NCBI RefSeq assembly: GCF_021278985.1 | Contig: NZ_CP082833.1 | Coordinates: 2,108,001 to 2,172,000, forward strand | DNA length: 64,000 nucleotides | From: Citrobacter rodentium NBRC 105723 = DSM 16636 | GTDB lineage: Bacteria; Pseudomonadota; Gammaproteobacteria; Enterobacterales; Enterobacteriaceae | Direction: 5' to 3' | In this document: positions 35,447-44,984 of the stretch, piece after piece | Layout: every line of letters starts with the position of its first letter | Numbering within the stretch: the first letter of the stretch is position 1 | Translations under genes and position numbers: made by a program | The notes under the pieces: model-generated | The model's input: the letters and a program-made list of their open reading frames with translations, nothing else | Databases searched by the model: none | What the model was told of the DNA's origin: nothing

Positions 35447-36991
35447 ATGGCGAAACCTACTGAACGGAGAGTAGGTTACGGCGTAGCGATTGGCTATGGC
35501 GTAACCGATTTATTTGGCGGCGGTGCATTCGCAGTTATTGGCACCTGGCTGTTATTTTTTTACACCACCTATTGTGGACTATCGGTACTGGAAGCGGGGT
35601 CGATATTTGCCATCGCCCGTATTATCGATGCCATATTAAGCCCGGTGATGGGATATATCACGGATAATTTCGGTAATACCTGGCTGGGGCGTAAATTTGG
35701 CCGTCGACGTTTCTTTTTATTAATCAGCGCGCCGCTGATGTTTCTTTATGCGCTGGTATGGGTAACCGATATGGGTTACTGGTATTACCTGGGCACCTAT
35801 CTGTCTATCGAACTGCTGTCGGCGATGGTGCTGGTTCCCTGGGAGACGCTGGCCGCCGAGATGACCAACCGCTTCAGCGAGCGGACGCGTTTAGCCGGAG
35901 TGCGCATGATGTGCTCCTCGCTGGGCGGTTTTTTAGCGGTGTCCGTACCGGGCATTATTATGCAGTTCACCGGCAAAGATAACTCTTTTACGTGGACGCT
36001 GACCGGCATTGTCTTTTCAGTTATCTATTTTATTGCCGTATTTACTACCTGGGCGACAACCTGGGAAGCGAAAGATGTGCGGGAAGAGTATGAATTCACC
36101 CCACCGACCCAGCGGAGCGCAGGGTTATTTAATCATTTAAAATATCTGGTCATCGATCTCTTTTCCTCTTTTAAAATTCGTATCTTTCGCCAGCATATTC
36201 TGATCTATATTTGCTCATTTACCGCGATGGACGTTTTTGGCTCGGTATTTACGTATTATGTGGTCTATGGCTTAAAACAGGATGCGGCGGCGGTTTCAGG
36301 CCTGTTAAGTATCGCGGCGTTTGTCTCTATTCCGGGAACGTTCGGCTTTATGATGCTGATGAACAAGCTGAACATGACCCCTTCCGGCGCGCTGCGGCTC
36401 TCTTACAGCAGTATTTTCCTTGTGCTGGCCTTTCTGTTTGTGGTTTATCTGGGCGATATACAGGTTCCTGCGCTGCTCTTTTCAGCCATCTTTGTGCTGT
36501 TCGGCCTGGCGAAAGCGGGGCTGTATTACATTCCGTGGAATATCTACAGCTTTATTCCCGATGTCGATGAAATTGTCACCCGTCAGCGTCGGGAAGGGAT
36601 TTTTGCCGGAGTGATGGTGCTAACCCGCAAAAGCACCGTCGCGCTGGCGATTATGCTGATAGGCGTGGTGCTGGAAGAGAGCGGCTTTGTGAAAGGCGGC
36701 GGCGTGCAGCCCAGCAGCGCCCTGCACGCCATTATCGGCCTGATGGTATTCGCGACCGCAGCGCTGCTCGCCGTCAGCTTCTATACCACCTTCCGGTTTA
36801 AACTGACGCAGAAAACGCACAAGATCCTGATCAAAGAGGTTGCCCGCCGCAAGCTGGGCGGCAACAGCGCGGACTGCGACGAAGAAACCCGCTACGTCAT
36901 AAAAGCGCTGACCGGCTATGAATATAACGAAGTGTGGGACGCCGCGCCGGGCGCGAAGGGAGAAGAACGCACGATTATCGCTGAAAATTAA
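35447..36991 (+). CDS. GPH-family (glycoside-pentoside-hexuronide:cation) symporter
   Basis: A 514-residue, 12-helix transporter of the MFS_2 family related to MelB and YicJ. Visible marks are GYGVTDLFGGGAFAVIGTWLLFFYTTYCGLS at the start, the DAILSPVMGYITDNF motif near 61-75, RFGRRRFFLL-like KFGRRRFFLLISAP, and a long cytoplasmic tail. The N-terminal aspartate of GYGVTD and the D61 region are typical of cation coupling. Last gene of the accessory operon; it probably brings in the compound processed by the four oxidoreductases. Confidence 0.92.
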   Translation: MAKPTERRVGYGVAIGYGVTDLFGGGAFAVIGTWLLFFYTTYCGLSVLEAGSIFAIARIIDAILSPVMGYITDNFGNTWLGRKFGRRRFFLLISAPLMFLYALVWVTDMGYWYYLGTYLSIELLSAMVLVPWETLAAEMTNRFSERTRLAGVRMMCSSLGGFLAVSVPGIIMQFTGKDNSFTWTLTGIVFSVIYFIAVFTTWATTWEAKDVREEYEFTPPTQRSAGLFNHLKYLVIDLFSSFKIRIFRQHILIYICSFTAMDVFGSVFTYYVVYGLKQDAAAVSGLLSIAAFVSIPGTFGFMMLMNKLNMTPSGALRLSYSSIFLVLAFLFVVYLGDIQVPALLFSAIFVLFGLAKAGLYYIPWNIYSFIPDVDEIVTRQRREGIFAGVMVLTRKSTVALAIMLIGVVLEESGFVKGGGVQPSSALHAIIGLMVFATAALLAVSFYTTFRFKLTQKTHKILIKEVARRKLGGNSADCDEETRYVIKALTGYEYNEVWDAAPGAKGEERTIIAEN

Positions 36992-37134
36992 CCCGCTGGC
37001 GGCGTTACTGTCGCTTACGCTATACTACCTCTGAACTAAGCGGCTCACCGCTACGAGCCGGTTTTCATTGTGCTTTACCACGTGGATTTATCAACTTCCC
37101 TTCCGAGGATCTGGCCTCTACGGTCGGATAAGAT

Positions 37135-38475
37135 ATGTTAGATAGTATTTTTATTATTTTTTGCCTGATCGCTGTGAGTGCGTTCTTCTCAATATCCGAG
37201 ATCTCGCTTGCCGCCTCACGTAAAATCAAACTGAAGCTGATGGCTGATGAAGGCAATCTCAATGCCCAGCGCGTACTGAAGATGCAGGAAAACCCCGGCA
37301 TGTTCTTTACCGTGGTGCAAATTGGCCTGAACGCTGTCGCCATTCTTGGCGGTATCGTCGGCGATGCCGCCTTTTCACCGGTGTTTCACGCGCTGTTTTC
37401 ACGCTATATGCCTGCGGAACTCTCCGAGCAGTTGAGCTTTATTCTCTCTTTCTCGCTGGTTACCGGCATGTTCATTCTCTTCGCGGACTTAACCCCGAAA
37501 CGCATCGGTATGATTGCGCCAGAAATTGTGGCTTTGCGCATCATCAACCCGATGCGCTTCTGTCTGTTAGTTTTCACACCGCTGGTATGGTTCTTCAATG
37601 GGTTAGCGAACGTTATCTTCCGCATCTTCAAGCTGCCGATGGTGCGTAAAGATGACATCACGTCGGATGATATCTACGCTGTGGTGGAGGCGGGCGCGCT
37701 CGCTGGCGTACTGCGTAAGCAGGAGCATGAGCTGATTGAAAATGTGTTTGAACTGGAGTCCCGTACCGTGCCGTCATCGATGACGCCGCGTGAAAGCGTG
37801 ATCTGGTTCGATCTGCACGAAGACGAACAGAGCCTGAAAACCAAAGTGGCGGAGCATCCGCACTCGAAGTTTCTGGTGTGTAACGAAGATATTGACCACA
37901 TCATCGGCTACGTGGATTCAAAAGACCTGCTTAACCGGGTACTGGCGAACCAAAGCATGGCGCTGAACAGCGGCGTGCAGATTCGCAATACCCTGATCGT
38001 TCCCGACACCCTTACCCTCTCTGAAGCGCTGGAAAGTTTCAAAACCGCCGGGGAAGATTTTGCGGTGATCATGAACGAATACGCGCTGGTGGTCGGGATC
38101 ATCACTCTCAATGATGTCATGACTACCCTGATGGGCGACCTGGTCGGCCAGGGTCTGGAAGAGCAGATTGTGGCGCGCGATGAGAACTCCTGGCTGATCG
38201 ACGGCGGAACGCCTATTGACGACGTGATGCGCGTGCTGGATATAGACGAGTTCCCGCAGTCCGGCAACTACGAAACCATCGGCGGCTTTATGATGTTCAT
38301 GCTGCGTAAAATCCCGAAACGCACCGACTCGGTGAAGTTCTCCGGCTACAAATTCGAAGTGGTGGATATCGATAACTACCGTATCGATCAGCTGCTGGTT
38401 ACCCGTCTGAACAGCAAGCCCAACGTTCTGGCGCCGAAGCTGCCGGACGCAAAAGAAGAAACCAAAGCCTCCTGA
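37135..38475 (+). CDS. ytfL: CNNM/CorC-family transporter-like protein YtfL (PaeA-like)
   Basis: A 446-residue inner-membrane protein: DUF21 membrane domain (about 1-190, SAFFSISEISLAASRKIKLKLM near 16-37), a CBS pair (about 205-335, FAVIMNEYALVVGIITLNDVMTTLMGDLVG) and a C-terminal CorC_HlyC domain (LDIDEFPQSGNYETIGGFMMFML). E. coli YtfL/PaeA is linked to cadaverine and putrescine efflux and survival. Colinear with it. Separate promoter downstream of the accessory operon. Confidence 0.95.
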   Translation: MLDSIFIIFCLIAVSAFFSISEISLAASRKIKLKLMADEGNLNAQRVLKMQENPGMFFTVVQIGLNAVAILGGIVGDAAFSPVFHALFSRYMPAELSEQLSFILSFSLVTGMFILFADLTPKRIGMIAPEIVALRIINPMRFCLLVFTPLVWFFNGLANVIFRIFKLPMVRKDDITSDDIYAVVEAGALAGVLRKQEHELIENVFELESRTVPSSMTPRESVIWFDLHEDEQSLKTKVAEHPHSKFLVCNEDIDHIIGYVDSKDLLNRVLANQSMALNSGVQIRNTLIVPDTLTLSEALESFKTAGEDFAVIMNEYALVVGIITLNDVMTTLMGDLVGQGLEEQIVARDENSWLIDGGTPIDDVMRVLDIDEFPQSGNYETIGGFMMFMLRKIPKRTDSVKFSGYKFEVVDIDNYRIDQLLVTRLNSKPNVLAPKLPDAKEETKAS

Positions 38476-38489
38476 CCCCAGAAACACCA

Positions 38490-38513
38490 ACGGCTCCCGT
38501 CGGGAGCCGTTTG
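38490..38513 (+). terminator. Rho-independent terminator between ytfL and ytfK
   Basis: ACGGCTCCCG and CGGGAGCCGT form a perfect stem around a minimal T loop followed by TTGACTT. Because ytfK converges on ytfL, it may serve both strands. Confidence 0.8.
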
Positions 38514-38547
38514 ACTTACTACTCAAAACTACTGCATAGCACTTCGG

Positions 38548-38754
38548 TTAAGCCATCTCTGTTTGCAGACGCAAAACCTGACGGTTAACTTCGGACATCA
38601 CAGACAAGTGCTGTTTGTCCCTCACTTTTGGGATAAGAATCTTACCCTTATCAAACTCAAAAGCGCCAACGTCCTTGATATATAACCGTCCACGGAACAG
38701 GATCTTCACGTACTTCGCCACCTGAAGTGGGTTGTACCGTTGGAAAATTTTCAT
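38548..38754 (-). CDS. ytfK: Stringent-response modulator YtfK
   Basis: A 68-residue basic protein differing from E. coli YtfK at one or two positions (MKIFQRYNPLQVAKYVKILFRGRL...LQTEMA). YtfK stimulates SpoT (p)ppGpp synthesis under phosphate and fatty-acid starvation. AGGAGACAA lies before the ATG. In E. coli it is phosphate-regulated. Upstream on the minus strand a CTGTAATGAAAAGGTAAA segment (about 38879-38896) is a weak PhoB-box candidate. The gene is among the most conserved in the window. Confidence 0.95.
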   Translation of the reverse strand: MKIFQRYNPLQVAKYVKILFRGRLYIKDVGAFEFDKGKILIPKVRDKQHLSVMSEVNRQVLRLQTEMA

Positions 38755-39079
38755 TGTTGTCTCCTGCTATAAGAGTCGCCCTTGCGGTGCCACAATCGGC
38801 CCAACAGTTCTAAGGCGCAAATTTTAATGCCATTTGACTATAGACTATCCGTACGATGTTTCCAGCGCGTATAAGTTTATTTACCTTTTCATTACAGTTA
38901 ATCAGAATCGTCTCTGATTGCTGGTGATAACCCCAGTATAAGCCCGCGTTTTTCCCTCGATTTGTGCGCCCGTCCGCAATCTGACATCAGGTTTACGGGA
39001 AAAAGCACCATTCGCACATATGATTGAAAGCTGGACCCAAGTGGTCGGATCACCTGCAAAACAAAAAGAAGGAATGACT
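38755..39079. other. Divergent control region of ytfK and ytfJ
   Basis: About 325 bp, AT-rich in its middle, without an open frame of interest. It holds the promoters of ytfK (leftward) and ytfJ (rightward). The only candidate site I see is the weak PhoB-box-like segment near 38879-38896. Confidence 0.5.
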
Positions 39080-39637
39080 ATGACCCTACGTAACATACTG
39101 GCGCTGGCGTGCCTGTTAGTACCGATGCTCGCCTCCGCCCATCGCTTCGAAACCAACCAGCGCGTGCCGCCGGTCGGCATCGCCGATCGCGGCGAACTGA
39201 TGCTGAACAACGATAATTTCAGCTATCAGCGCTGGAACAGCGCCCAGCTGCCGGGAAAAGTGCGTATCCTCCAGCACCTCGCCGGGCACTCTTCGGCAAA
39301 GGAGAAGAACGCGGTGCTGATCGAGGCGATTAAAACGGCAAAACTGCCTCACGACCTCTACCAGACCACCACCATCGTCAATACCGATGACGCGATTCCG
39401 GGTTCCGGCATGTTCGTGCGCAGTAGTCTGGAGAGCAATAAGAAGCTCTATCCGTGGTCGCAGATTATCGTCGACAGCAACGGCGTGGCGCGCAAAGCCT
39501 GGCAACTGGAAGAAGAAAGCTCGGCGGTTGTGGTTCTCGATAAAGACGGGCGAGTACAGTGGGCGAAAGACGGCGCGCTAACGCAGGAAGAGGTGCAGCA
39601 GGTTATCGCCCTGCTGCATAAATTACTCAGTAAATAG
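39080..39637 (+). CDS. ytfJ: Periplasmic thioredoxin-fold protein YtfJ
   Basis: A 185-residue secreted protein with signal peptide MTLRNILALACLLVPMLASA and a thioredoxin-like fold (VRILQHLAGHSSAKEKNAVLIEAIK, ESSAVVVLDKDGRVQWAKDGALT). It lacks a CXXC redox pair, as does E. coli YtfJ. Of the two ATGs at 39074 and 39080, the second is better spaced from GAAGGA. Function unknown. It converges with cysQ, overlapping its end by 11 bp. Confidence 0.92.
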   Translation: MTLRNILALACLLVPMLASAHRFETNQRVPPVGIADRGELMLNNDNFSYQRWNSAQLPGKVRILQHLAGHSSAKEKNAVLIEAIKTAKLPHDLYQTTTIVNTDDAIPGSGMFVRSSLESNKKLYPWSQIIVDSNGVARKAWQLEEESSAVVVLDKDGRVQWAKDGALTQEEVQQVIALLHKLLSK

Positions 39638-40367
39638 AGACGCGGAAGCCGGGGTTAAGGAACGATTCACGCGGCGTATAGTCCAGCGTTTTCCCCTGCC
39701 AGTCGTGAACGTGCGCCCCGGCGGCGGCGGCAACCGCATGACCTGCGGCGGTATCCCAGATGCTGGTCGGCCCGAAGCGCGGGTAAAGCTGGGCCTGGCC
39801 TTCCGCCACCAGACAAAACTTCAGCGAGGAGCCAATGGCGGTAGTCTGGTGTTCGCCCAGCTGCTGCAGATACTCTTTCAGTTCGTTATCCGCATGCGAA
39901 CGGCTAATCACCACCAGCGGCGGGCGGGCGTCACGCACCTGAATGGGTTTACGCACGCCGCACTCTTCTTTCCAGGCTTTGCCTTCGGCGGCGCTGTACA
40001 TCACTTTCATCACCGGCGCGTAGACCACGCCGAGTACCGGCTTGCCTTTATCAATCAGCGCGATATTGACGGTGAATTCGCCGTTACGCTTGATAAACTC
40101 TTTGGTGCCGTCCAGCGGGTCCACCAGCCAGTAGCGCTGCCAGTGCTGACGCACAGCCCAGGCCGGCGGATCTTCTTCCGACAGAATCGGTATATCCGGA
40201 GTCAGCGTTTTCAACCCTTCGACGATAACGGCATGAGCAGCAATGTCCGCTGCGGTGACGGGAGAATCATCCAGCTTACTGGCGATCTCCATCGGTTTCG
40301 CTCCATCATAAACCTGCATAATGGCATCGCCCGCGTTCCGTGCAAGCTGACAGACTTGTTCTAACAT
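39627..40367 (-). CDS. cysQ: 3'(2'),5'-bisphosphate nucleotidase CysQ
   Basis: A 246-residue Li-sensitive phosphatase converting PAP to AMP, which removes the inhibitory by-product of sulfate assimilation. Metal motif VDPLDGTKEFIKRNGEFTVNIALI is near 84-107 and the second, WDTAAGHAVAAAAGA, near 206-220. Matches E. coli CysQ in length and sequence. Divergent from cpdB. Confidence 0.97.
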   Translation of the reverse strand: MLEQVCQLARNAGDAIMQVYDGAKPMEIASKLDDSPVTAADIAAHAVIVEGLKTLTPDIPILSEEDPPAWAVRQHWQRYWLVDPLDGTKEFIKRNGEFTVNIALIDKGKPVLGVVYAPVMKVMYSAAEGKAWKEECGVRKPIQVRDARPPLVVISRSHADNELKEYLQQLGEHQTTAIGSSLKFCLVAEGQAQLYPRFGPTSIWDTAAGHAVAAAAGAHVHDWQGKTLDYTPRESFLNPGFRVSIY

Positions 40368-40556
40368 TCTCCACCTCGTTGAGTGCAGTGGTGTTAACTC
40401 GTTGTTTTACTTATACCCTATCGCGGCAGGATCCGCCAACTGTGATAGCGTCTGCGTTTTTAGCCGCGCTTTTCATGGCATGATTCACATTTCTGTAAGA
40501 AAGAAAATCTATATACATTTTCTTTTGTGGCCTGAGTCTTAAAAGGATGCCCCCTG

Positions 40557-42500
40557 ATGATTAAGTTTAGTGTAACGCTTCTGGCCACGCTGATCGCGGC
40601 CAGCGTAAATGCCGCGACTGTCGATCTCCGAATTATGGAAACCACTGATTTACATAGTAATATGATGGATTTCGACTATTACAAAGATACCGCAACAGAA
40701 AAATTCGGACTGGTACGCACCGCAACGTTAATTAACGCCGCGCGCGGCGAAGTGAAAAACAGCGTGCTGGTCGATAATGGCGATCTGATTCAGGGCAGCC
40801 CGCTGGGCGACTATATGGCGGCAAAGGGTCTGAAGGAAGGCGATATTCATCCGGTTTATAAGGCGCTGAACACGCTGGACTACGCGGTCGGCAACCTCGG
40901 CAACCATGAGTTTAACTACGGTCTGGATTACCTGCATAAGGCGCTGGCTGGGGCCAGGTTCCCCTACGTTAACGCCAATATCATGGATGTTAAGACCGGG
41001 AAACCGCTGTTTACCCCTTATCTGATCAAAGAGACTGACGTCGTTGATAAAGAAGGGAACAGGCAAACGCTGAAGATTGGCTATATCGGCTTTGTGCCGC
41101 CGCAGATCATGACCTGGGATAAAGCCAACCTGAGCGGCAAAGTCACGGTGAATGACATCACCGCAACCGCGCGCCAGTATGTGCCAGAGATGCGTGAGAA
41201 AGGCGCGGATGTGGTGGTGGTTATCGCCCACTCGGGTCTTTCCGCCGATCCGTACCAGAGCATGGCGGAGAACTCAGTCTATTATCTCAGCGAAGTGCCG
41301 GGCGTTGACGCCATTATGTTTGGTCACGCGCACGCGGTCTTTCCGGGCAAAGACTTCGCCGCAATCAAAGGCGCGGATATTGATAAAGGCACCCTCAACG
41401 GCGTACCGGCGGTCATGCCGGGCATATGGGGCGATCACCTCGGGGTGGTCGATCTGGTCCTCAATAATGACAGCGGTAAATGGCAGGTGATGCAGGCGAA
41501 AGCTGAAGCGCGCCCGATTTACGACACGGCGGCGAAAAAATCGCTCGCCGCGGAAGATAAGACGCTGGTGGATATCCTGAAAAGCGACCATGACGCCACC
41601 CGCGAATTTGTCAGCAAACCCATCGGCAAATCCGCCGACAACATGTACAGCTATCTGGCGCTGGTGCAGGACGATCCGACCGTACAGGTGGTGAACAACG
41701 CGCAGAAGGCGTATGTGGAGCGCTTTATTCAGGGCGATCCGGACCTGGCGAAGCTGCCGGTGCTTTCCGCCGCCGCGCCGTTTAAAGTGGGCGGTCGCAA
41801 GAACGATCCGGCCAGCTTTGTCGAAGTTGAAAAAGGCCAGCTGACCTTCCGCAACGCCGCGGACCTGTACCTTTATCCCAACACGCTGGTGGTGGTGAAA
41901 ACCAGCGGTAAAGAGGTAAAAGAGTGGCTGGAGTGTTCTGCCGGACAGTTTAACCAGATTGACGTCAACAGCAACCAGCCGCAGTCGCTGATTAACTGGG
42001 ACGGCTTCCGTACTTACAACTTCGACGTGATTGACGGCGTCGACTATCAGATTGACGTCTCTCAGCCCGCCCGTTACGACGGTGAATGCCAGATGGTCAA
42101 CCCGAAGGCCGAACGGATTAAAAATCTGACCTTCAACGGCAGGCCGATCGATCCACAGGCGCAGTTCCTGGTCGCCACCAACAACTATCGCGCCTATGGC
42201 GGCAAGTTCGCCGGCACCGGCGACAGCCATATCGCCTTCGCCGCGCCGGACGAGAACCGCTCAGTGCTGGCGGCGTGGATTAGCGCCGGGTCGAAACAGG
42301 GCGGAGAGATCCACCCGGCGGCGGATAATAACTGGCGTCTGGCGCCGATTCACAGCAGCGGCAAACTCGATATTCGCTTTGAAACGTCACCGTCCGATAA
42401 AGCCGCCGCGTTTATAAAAGAGAAGGCGCAGTATCCGATGAGCAAGGTCGCCACCGATGACATCGGGTTTGCGATTTACCAGATAGATTTAAGCCAGTAA
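40557..42500 (+). CDS. cpdB: 2',3'-cyclic-nucleotide 2'-phosphodiesterase/3'-nucleotidase
   Basis: A 647-residue periplasmic enzyme with signal peptide MIKFSVTLLATLIAASVNA. It hydrolyses 2',3'-cyclic nucleotides and 3'-nucleotides, letting the cell use external RNA breakdown products. The metallophosphoesterase domain has METTDLHSNM, DNGDLIQGS, GNHEFNYG and IAHSG plus FGHAHAVFPG, and the 5'-nucleotidase C-terminal domain follows from about 360. Length equals E. coli CpdB. Confidence 0.97.
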   Translation: MIKFSVTLLATLIAASVNAATVDLRIMETTDLHSNMMDFDYYKDTATEKFGLVRTATLINAARGEVKNSVLVDNGDLIQGSPLGDYMAAKGLKEGDIHPVYKALNTLDYAVGNLGNHEFNYGLDYLHKALAGARFPYVNANIMDVKTGKPLFTPYLIKETDVVDKEGNRQTLKIGYIGFVPPQIMTWDKANLSGKVTVNDITATARQYVPEMREKGADVVVVIAHSGLSADPYQSMAENSVYYLSEVPGVDAIMFGHAHAVFPGKDFAAIKGADIDKGTLNGVPAVMPGIWGDHLGVVDLVLNNDSGKWQVMQAKAEARPIYDTAAKKSLAAEDKTLVDILKSDHDATREFVSKPIGKSADNMYSYLALVQDDPTVQVVNNAQKAYVERFIQGDPDLAKLPVLSAAAPFKVGGRKNDPASFVEVEKGQLTFRNAADLYLYPNTLVVVKTSGKEVKEWLECSAGQFNQIDVNSNQPQSLINWDGFRTYNFDVIDGVDYQIDVSQPARYDGECQMVNPKAERIKNLTFNGRPIDPQAQFLVATNNYRAYGGKFAGTGDSHIAFAAPDENRSVLAAWISAGSKQGGEIHPAADNNWRLAPIHSSGKLDIRFETSPSDKAAAFIKEKAQYPMSKVATDDIGFAIYQIDLSQ

Positions 42501-42539
42501 TGGTTGTGCGGCTGGCGGATAGCGGCTAACGCTTATCCG

Positions 42540-42920
42540 TCACGCCGCACGCTCTTTCCGTTGCGCCAGCACCTGCGGTAAATTCAGCTCAATCCAGTCG
42601 GCCAGCGCGGCGACCTTCTCGCTCACCTGCTCGCCAGACGGCGTCAGGCTGTACTCCACGTGCGGCGGCACCACCGGATATGACACCCGATTAATAAACC
42701 CATCCTGTTCCAGCGCCTGTAGCGACTGCGCCAGCATCTTCTCGCTGACGCCGTCCATTTTGCGCCGCAGGTCGCTGAAGCGGTGCGTACCGTCGCGCAG
42801 CGCAACCAGAATCAATACGCCCCAGCGGCTGGTGACATGTTTAAGCACATCCCGTGACGGACACTCCCCGGCGAACAGGTTACCGGCGCGAAGCTGCTGA
42901 GAAAGCGTTGGCGTGGTCAT
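42540..42920 (-). CDS. ytfH: HxlR-family regulator YtfH
   Basis: A 126-residue MarR-like winged-helix regulator of the HxlR family (CPSRDVLKHVTSRWGVLILVALRDGTHRFSDLRRKMDGVSEKMLAQSLQALEQDG). A conserved cysteine near residue 19 suggests redox or quinone sensing. The start MTTPTLSQQL at 42920 gives the E. coli length; the upstream open frame is not conserved. It is divergent from qorB with 88 bp between, the standard layout of an HxlR regulator and its target. Confidence 0.92.
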   Translation of the reverse strand: MTTPTLSQQLRAGNLFAGECPSRDVLKHVTSRWGVLILVALRDGTHRFSDLRRKMDGVSEKMLAQSLQALEQDGFINRVSYPVVPPHVEYSLTPSGEQVSEKVAALADWIELNLPQVLAQRKERAA

Positions 42921-43008
42921 CTCATACTTACCTTTTTGTATGTACTTACTAAAAGTTAGTTTAGATGTTAGCGTAGTGAAACACAACGAACACGTAAGGA
43001 GAGATCTG

Positions 43009-43875
43009 ATGATTGCGATTACCGGCGCAACTGGTCAACTGGGCCAGCACGTTATTGAAAGCCTGCTGCACACTGTCCCCGCCCGCCAGATTGTGGCGAT
43101 TGTGCGTAACCCGGCGAAGGCAACGGCGCTGAGCCAGCAGGGGATAACGGTGCGTCAGGCAGACTACGGTGATGAGGCGGCGTTCACCACGGCGCTACAG
43201 GGAGTGGAAAAACTGCTGCTGATCTCCTCCAGCGAAGTCGGACAACGGGCAGCCCAGCACCGCAACGTGATTAACGCGGCAAAGGCCGCTGGCGTGCAGT
43301 TTATCGCCTACACCAGCCTGCTTCATGCAGACCGCTCCCCGCTCGGCCTGCACGTTGAACATGTTGCAACCGAGAAGATGCTGGCCGAATCCGCGATACC
43401 CTATGCCCTGCTGCGTAACGGCTGGTATAGCGAAAATTACCTGGCGAGCGCCCCTGCCGCGCTGGAACACGGCGTGTTTATCGGCGCGGCGGGAGAAGGC
43501 AAAATTGCCGCCGCGACGCGCGCCGACTATGCAGCGGCGGCCGTACATGTCATCAGCACTGAAGGCCATGCCGGGAAGGTGTATGAGCTGGCGGGTGATG
43601 ACGCCTGGACGCTGAGCCAGCTGGCCGCCGAACTGAGCCGCCAGAGCGGAAAAAAGGTGGTTTATCAGAATCTGAGCAAAGCGGATTTCGCCGCGGCGCT
43701 GAAAAACGTCGGCCTGCCTGCTGGCCTGGCGGATATGCTGGCCGATTCTGACGTCGGCGCGTCTGAGGGCGGTCTGTTTGACGACAGCCGCACGCTGAGC
43801 AAACTAACCGGTCGGCCAACCACCACGCTGGCTGAGAGCGTCAGCGCCCTTCTGCAAGTGTTAAAAAATAGTTAA
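43009..43875 (+). CDS. qorB: NAD(P)H:quinone oxidoreductase QorB (YtfG)
   Basis: A 288-residue NmrA-like short-chain dehydrogenase with Rossmann motif MIAITGATGQLGQHVIESL at the start and NADPH-preferring IVRNP at 26-30. E. coli QorB reduces quinones. Substrate-site segment LLRNGWYSENYLASAPAALEHG near 136-157 is conserved. The start at 43009 has AAGGAGAG upstream. Confidence 0.95.
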   Translation: MIAITGATGQLGQHVIESLLHTVPARQIVAIVRNPAKATALSQQGITVRQADYGDEAAFTTALQGVEKLLLISSSEVGQRAAQHRNVINAAKAAGVQFIAYTSLLHADRSPLGLHVEHVATEKMLAESAIPYALLRNGWYSENYLASAPAALEHGVFIGAAGEGKIAAATRADYAAAAVHVISTEGHAGKVYELAGDDAWTLSQLAAELSRQSGKKVVYQNLSKADFAAALKNVGLPAGLADMLADSDVGASEGGLFDDSRTLSKLTGRPTTTLAESVSALLQVLKNS

Positions 43876-43989
43876 ATTTTACTGGCATCCCCACGCATCC
43901 TTTCCGATAATGGCAAAAGGATGCGTGCGGGGAGCAAAAAGATAGCTCCTTCTGACGCTTCACCCTGTGACCCGATGTGGACATCAATA

Positions 43990-44955
43990 ATGATTAGCGG
44001 CCTGTTATATGCCCTGCTGGCAGGGCTGATGTGGGGACTGATCTTTGTCGGGCCGTTGATCGTGCCGGAGTACCCGGCGGTACTGCAATCGATGGGACGC
44101 TATCTGGCGCTGGGCCTGATCGCCCTGCCGCTCGCGTGGCTGGGGCGCGCACGCCTTCGCCAGCTGGCGGCGAAAGACTGGCTGACGGCGCTGGCGCTGA
44201 CCATGATGGGCAACCTGATTTATTACCTCTGCCTCGCAAGCGCGATCCAGCGCACCGGCGCGCCGGTATCAACAATGATCATCGGCACGCTGCCGGTGGT
44301 GATCCCGGTGTTCGCCAATCTGCTTTACAGCCATCGCGACGGCAGGATCGCCTGGCGACGCCTGGCCCCGGCGCTGGCGCTGATCGGCATCGGTTTACTG
44401 TGCGTCAATATTGCGGAACTGAATCAGGAGCAGCCTGATTTCAGCGCCTGGCGCTATGGTTCAGGCATCGCGCTGGCGCTGATTTCGGTGGTTTGCTGGG
44501 CATGGTATGCGCTACGTAACGCCCGCTGGCTGCGGGAGAATCCGGATAAACATCCGATGATGTGGGCGACAGCGCAGGCGCTGGTGACGCTGCCCGTGTC
44601 GCTGTTGGGATACGTAGCCGCCTGTTTCTGGCTGCAGGGACAGACGCCGACCTTCGCACTGCCGTTCGGCCCGCGCCCCGCGGTCTTTATCGGCCTGATG
44701 GTGGCCATTGCGGTGCTCTGCTCATGGGTCGGCGCGCTGTGCTGGAACGTCGCCAGCCAGCGCCTGCCGACGGTCATTCTCGGCCCGCTGATCGTTTTCG
44801 AGACGCTGGCGGGCCTGCTGTATACCTTTATCCTGCGCCAGGAGATTCCGCCGCTGCTGACGTTAAGCGGTATTATGCTGCTGGTTATCGGCGTGGTGAG
44901 CGCCGTTAAAGCGAAGCCGCAAAAATCGGGCGCAGTTCCGCTTTCCCAGACCTGA
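43990..44955 (+). CDS. ytfF: EamA/DMT-superfamily inner-membrane transporter YtfF
   Basis: A 321-residue ten-helix drug/metabolite-type transporter with two EamA repeats (GLLYALLAGLMWGLIFVGPLIVPEY at the start, RYGSGIALALISVVCWAWYALRNARWLREN at the middle). Colinear with E. coli YtfF, substrate unproven. I choose the start MISGLLYALL at 43990; upstream codons from 43921 overlap a GC-rich hairpin (GCATCC...GGATGC) that looks like the qorB terminator. Confidence 0.92.
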   Translation: MISGLLYALLAGLMWGLIFVGPLIVPEYPAVLQSMGRYLALGLIALPLAWLGRARLRQLAAKDWLTALALTMMGNLIYYLCLASAIQRTGAPVSTMIIGTLPVVIPVFANLLYSHRDGRIAWRRLAPALALIGIGLLCVNIAELNQEQPDFSAWRYGSGIALALISVVCWAWYALRNARWLRENPDKHPMMWATAQALVTLPVSLLGYVAACFWLQGQTPTFALPFGPRPAVFIGLMVAIAVLCSWVGALCWNVASQRLPTVILGPLIVFETLAGLLYTFILRQEIPPLLTLSGIMLLVIGVVSAVKAKPQKSGAVPLSQT

Positions 44956-44984
44956 ACGCGCCGGATGGCGCTTCCAGCAGTCGC

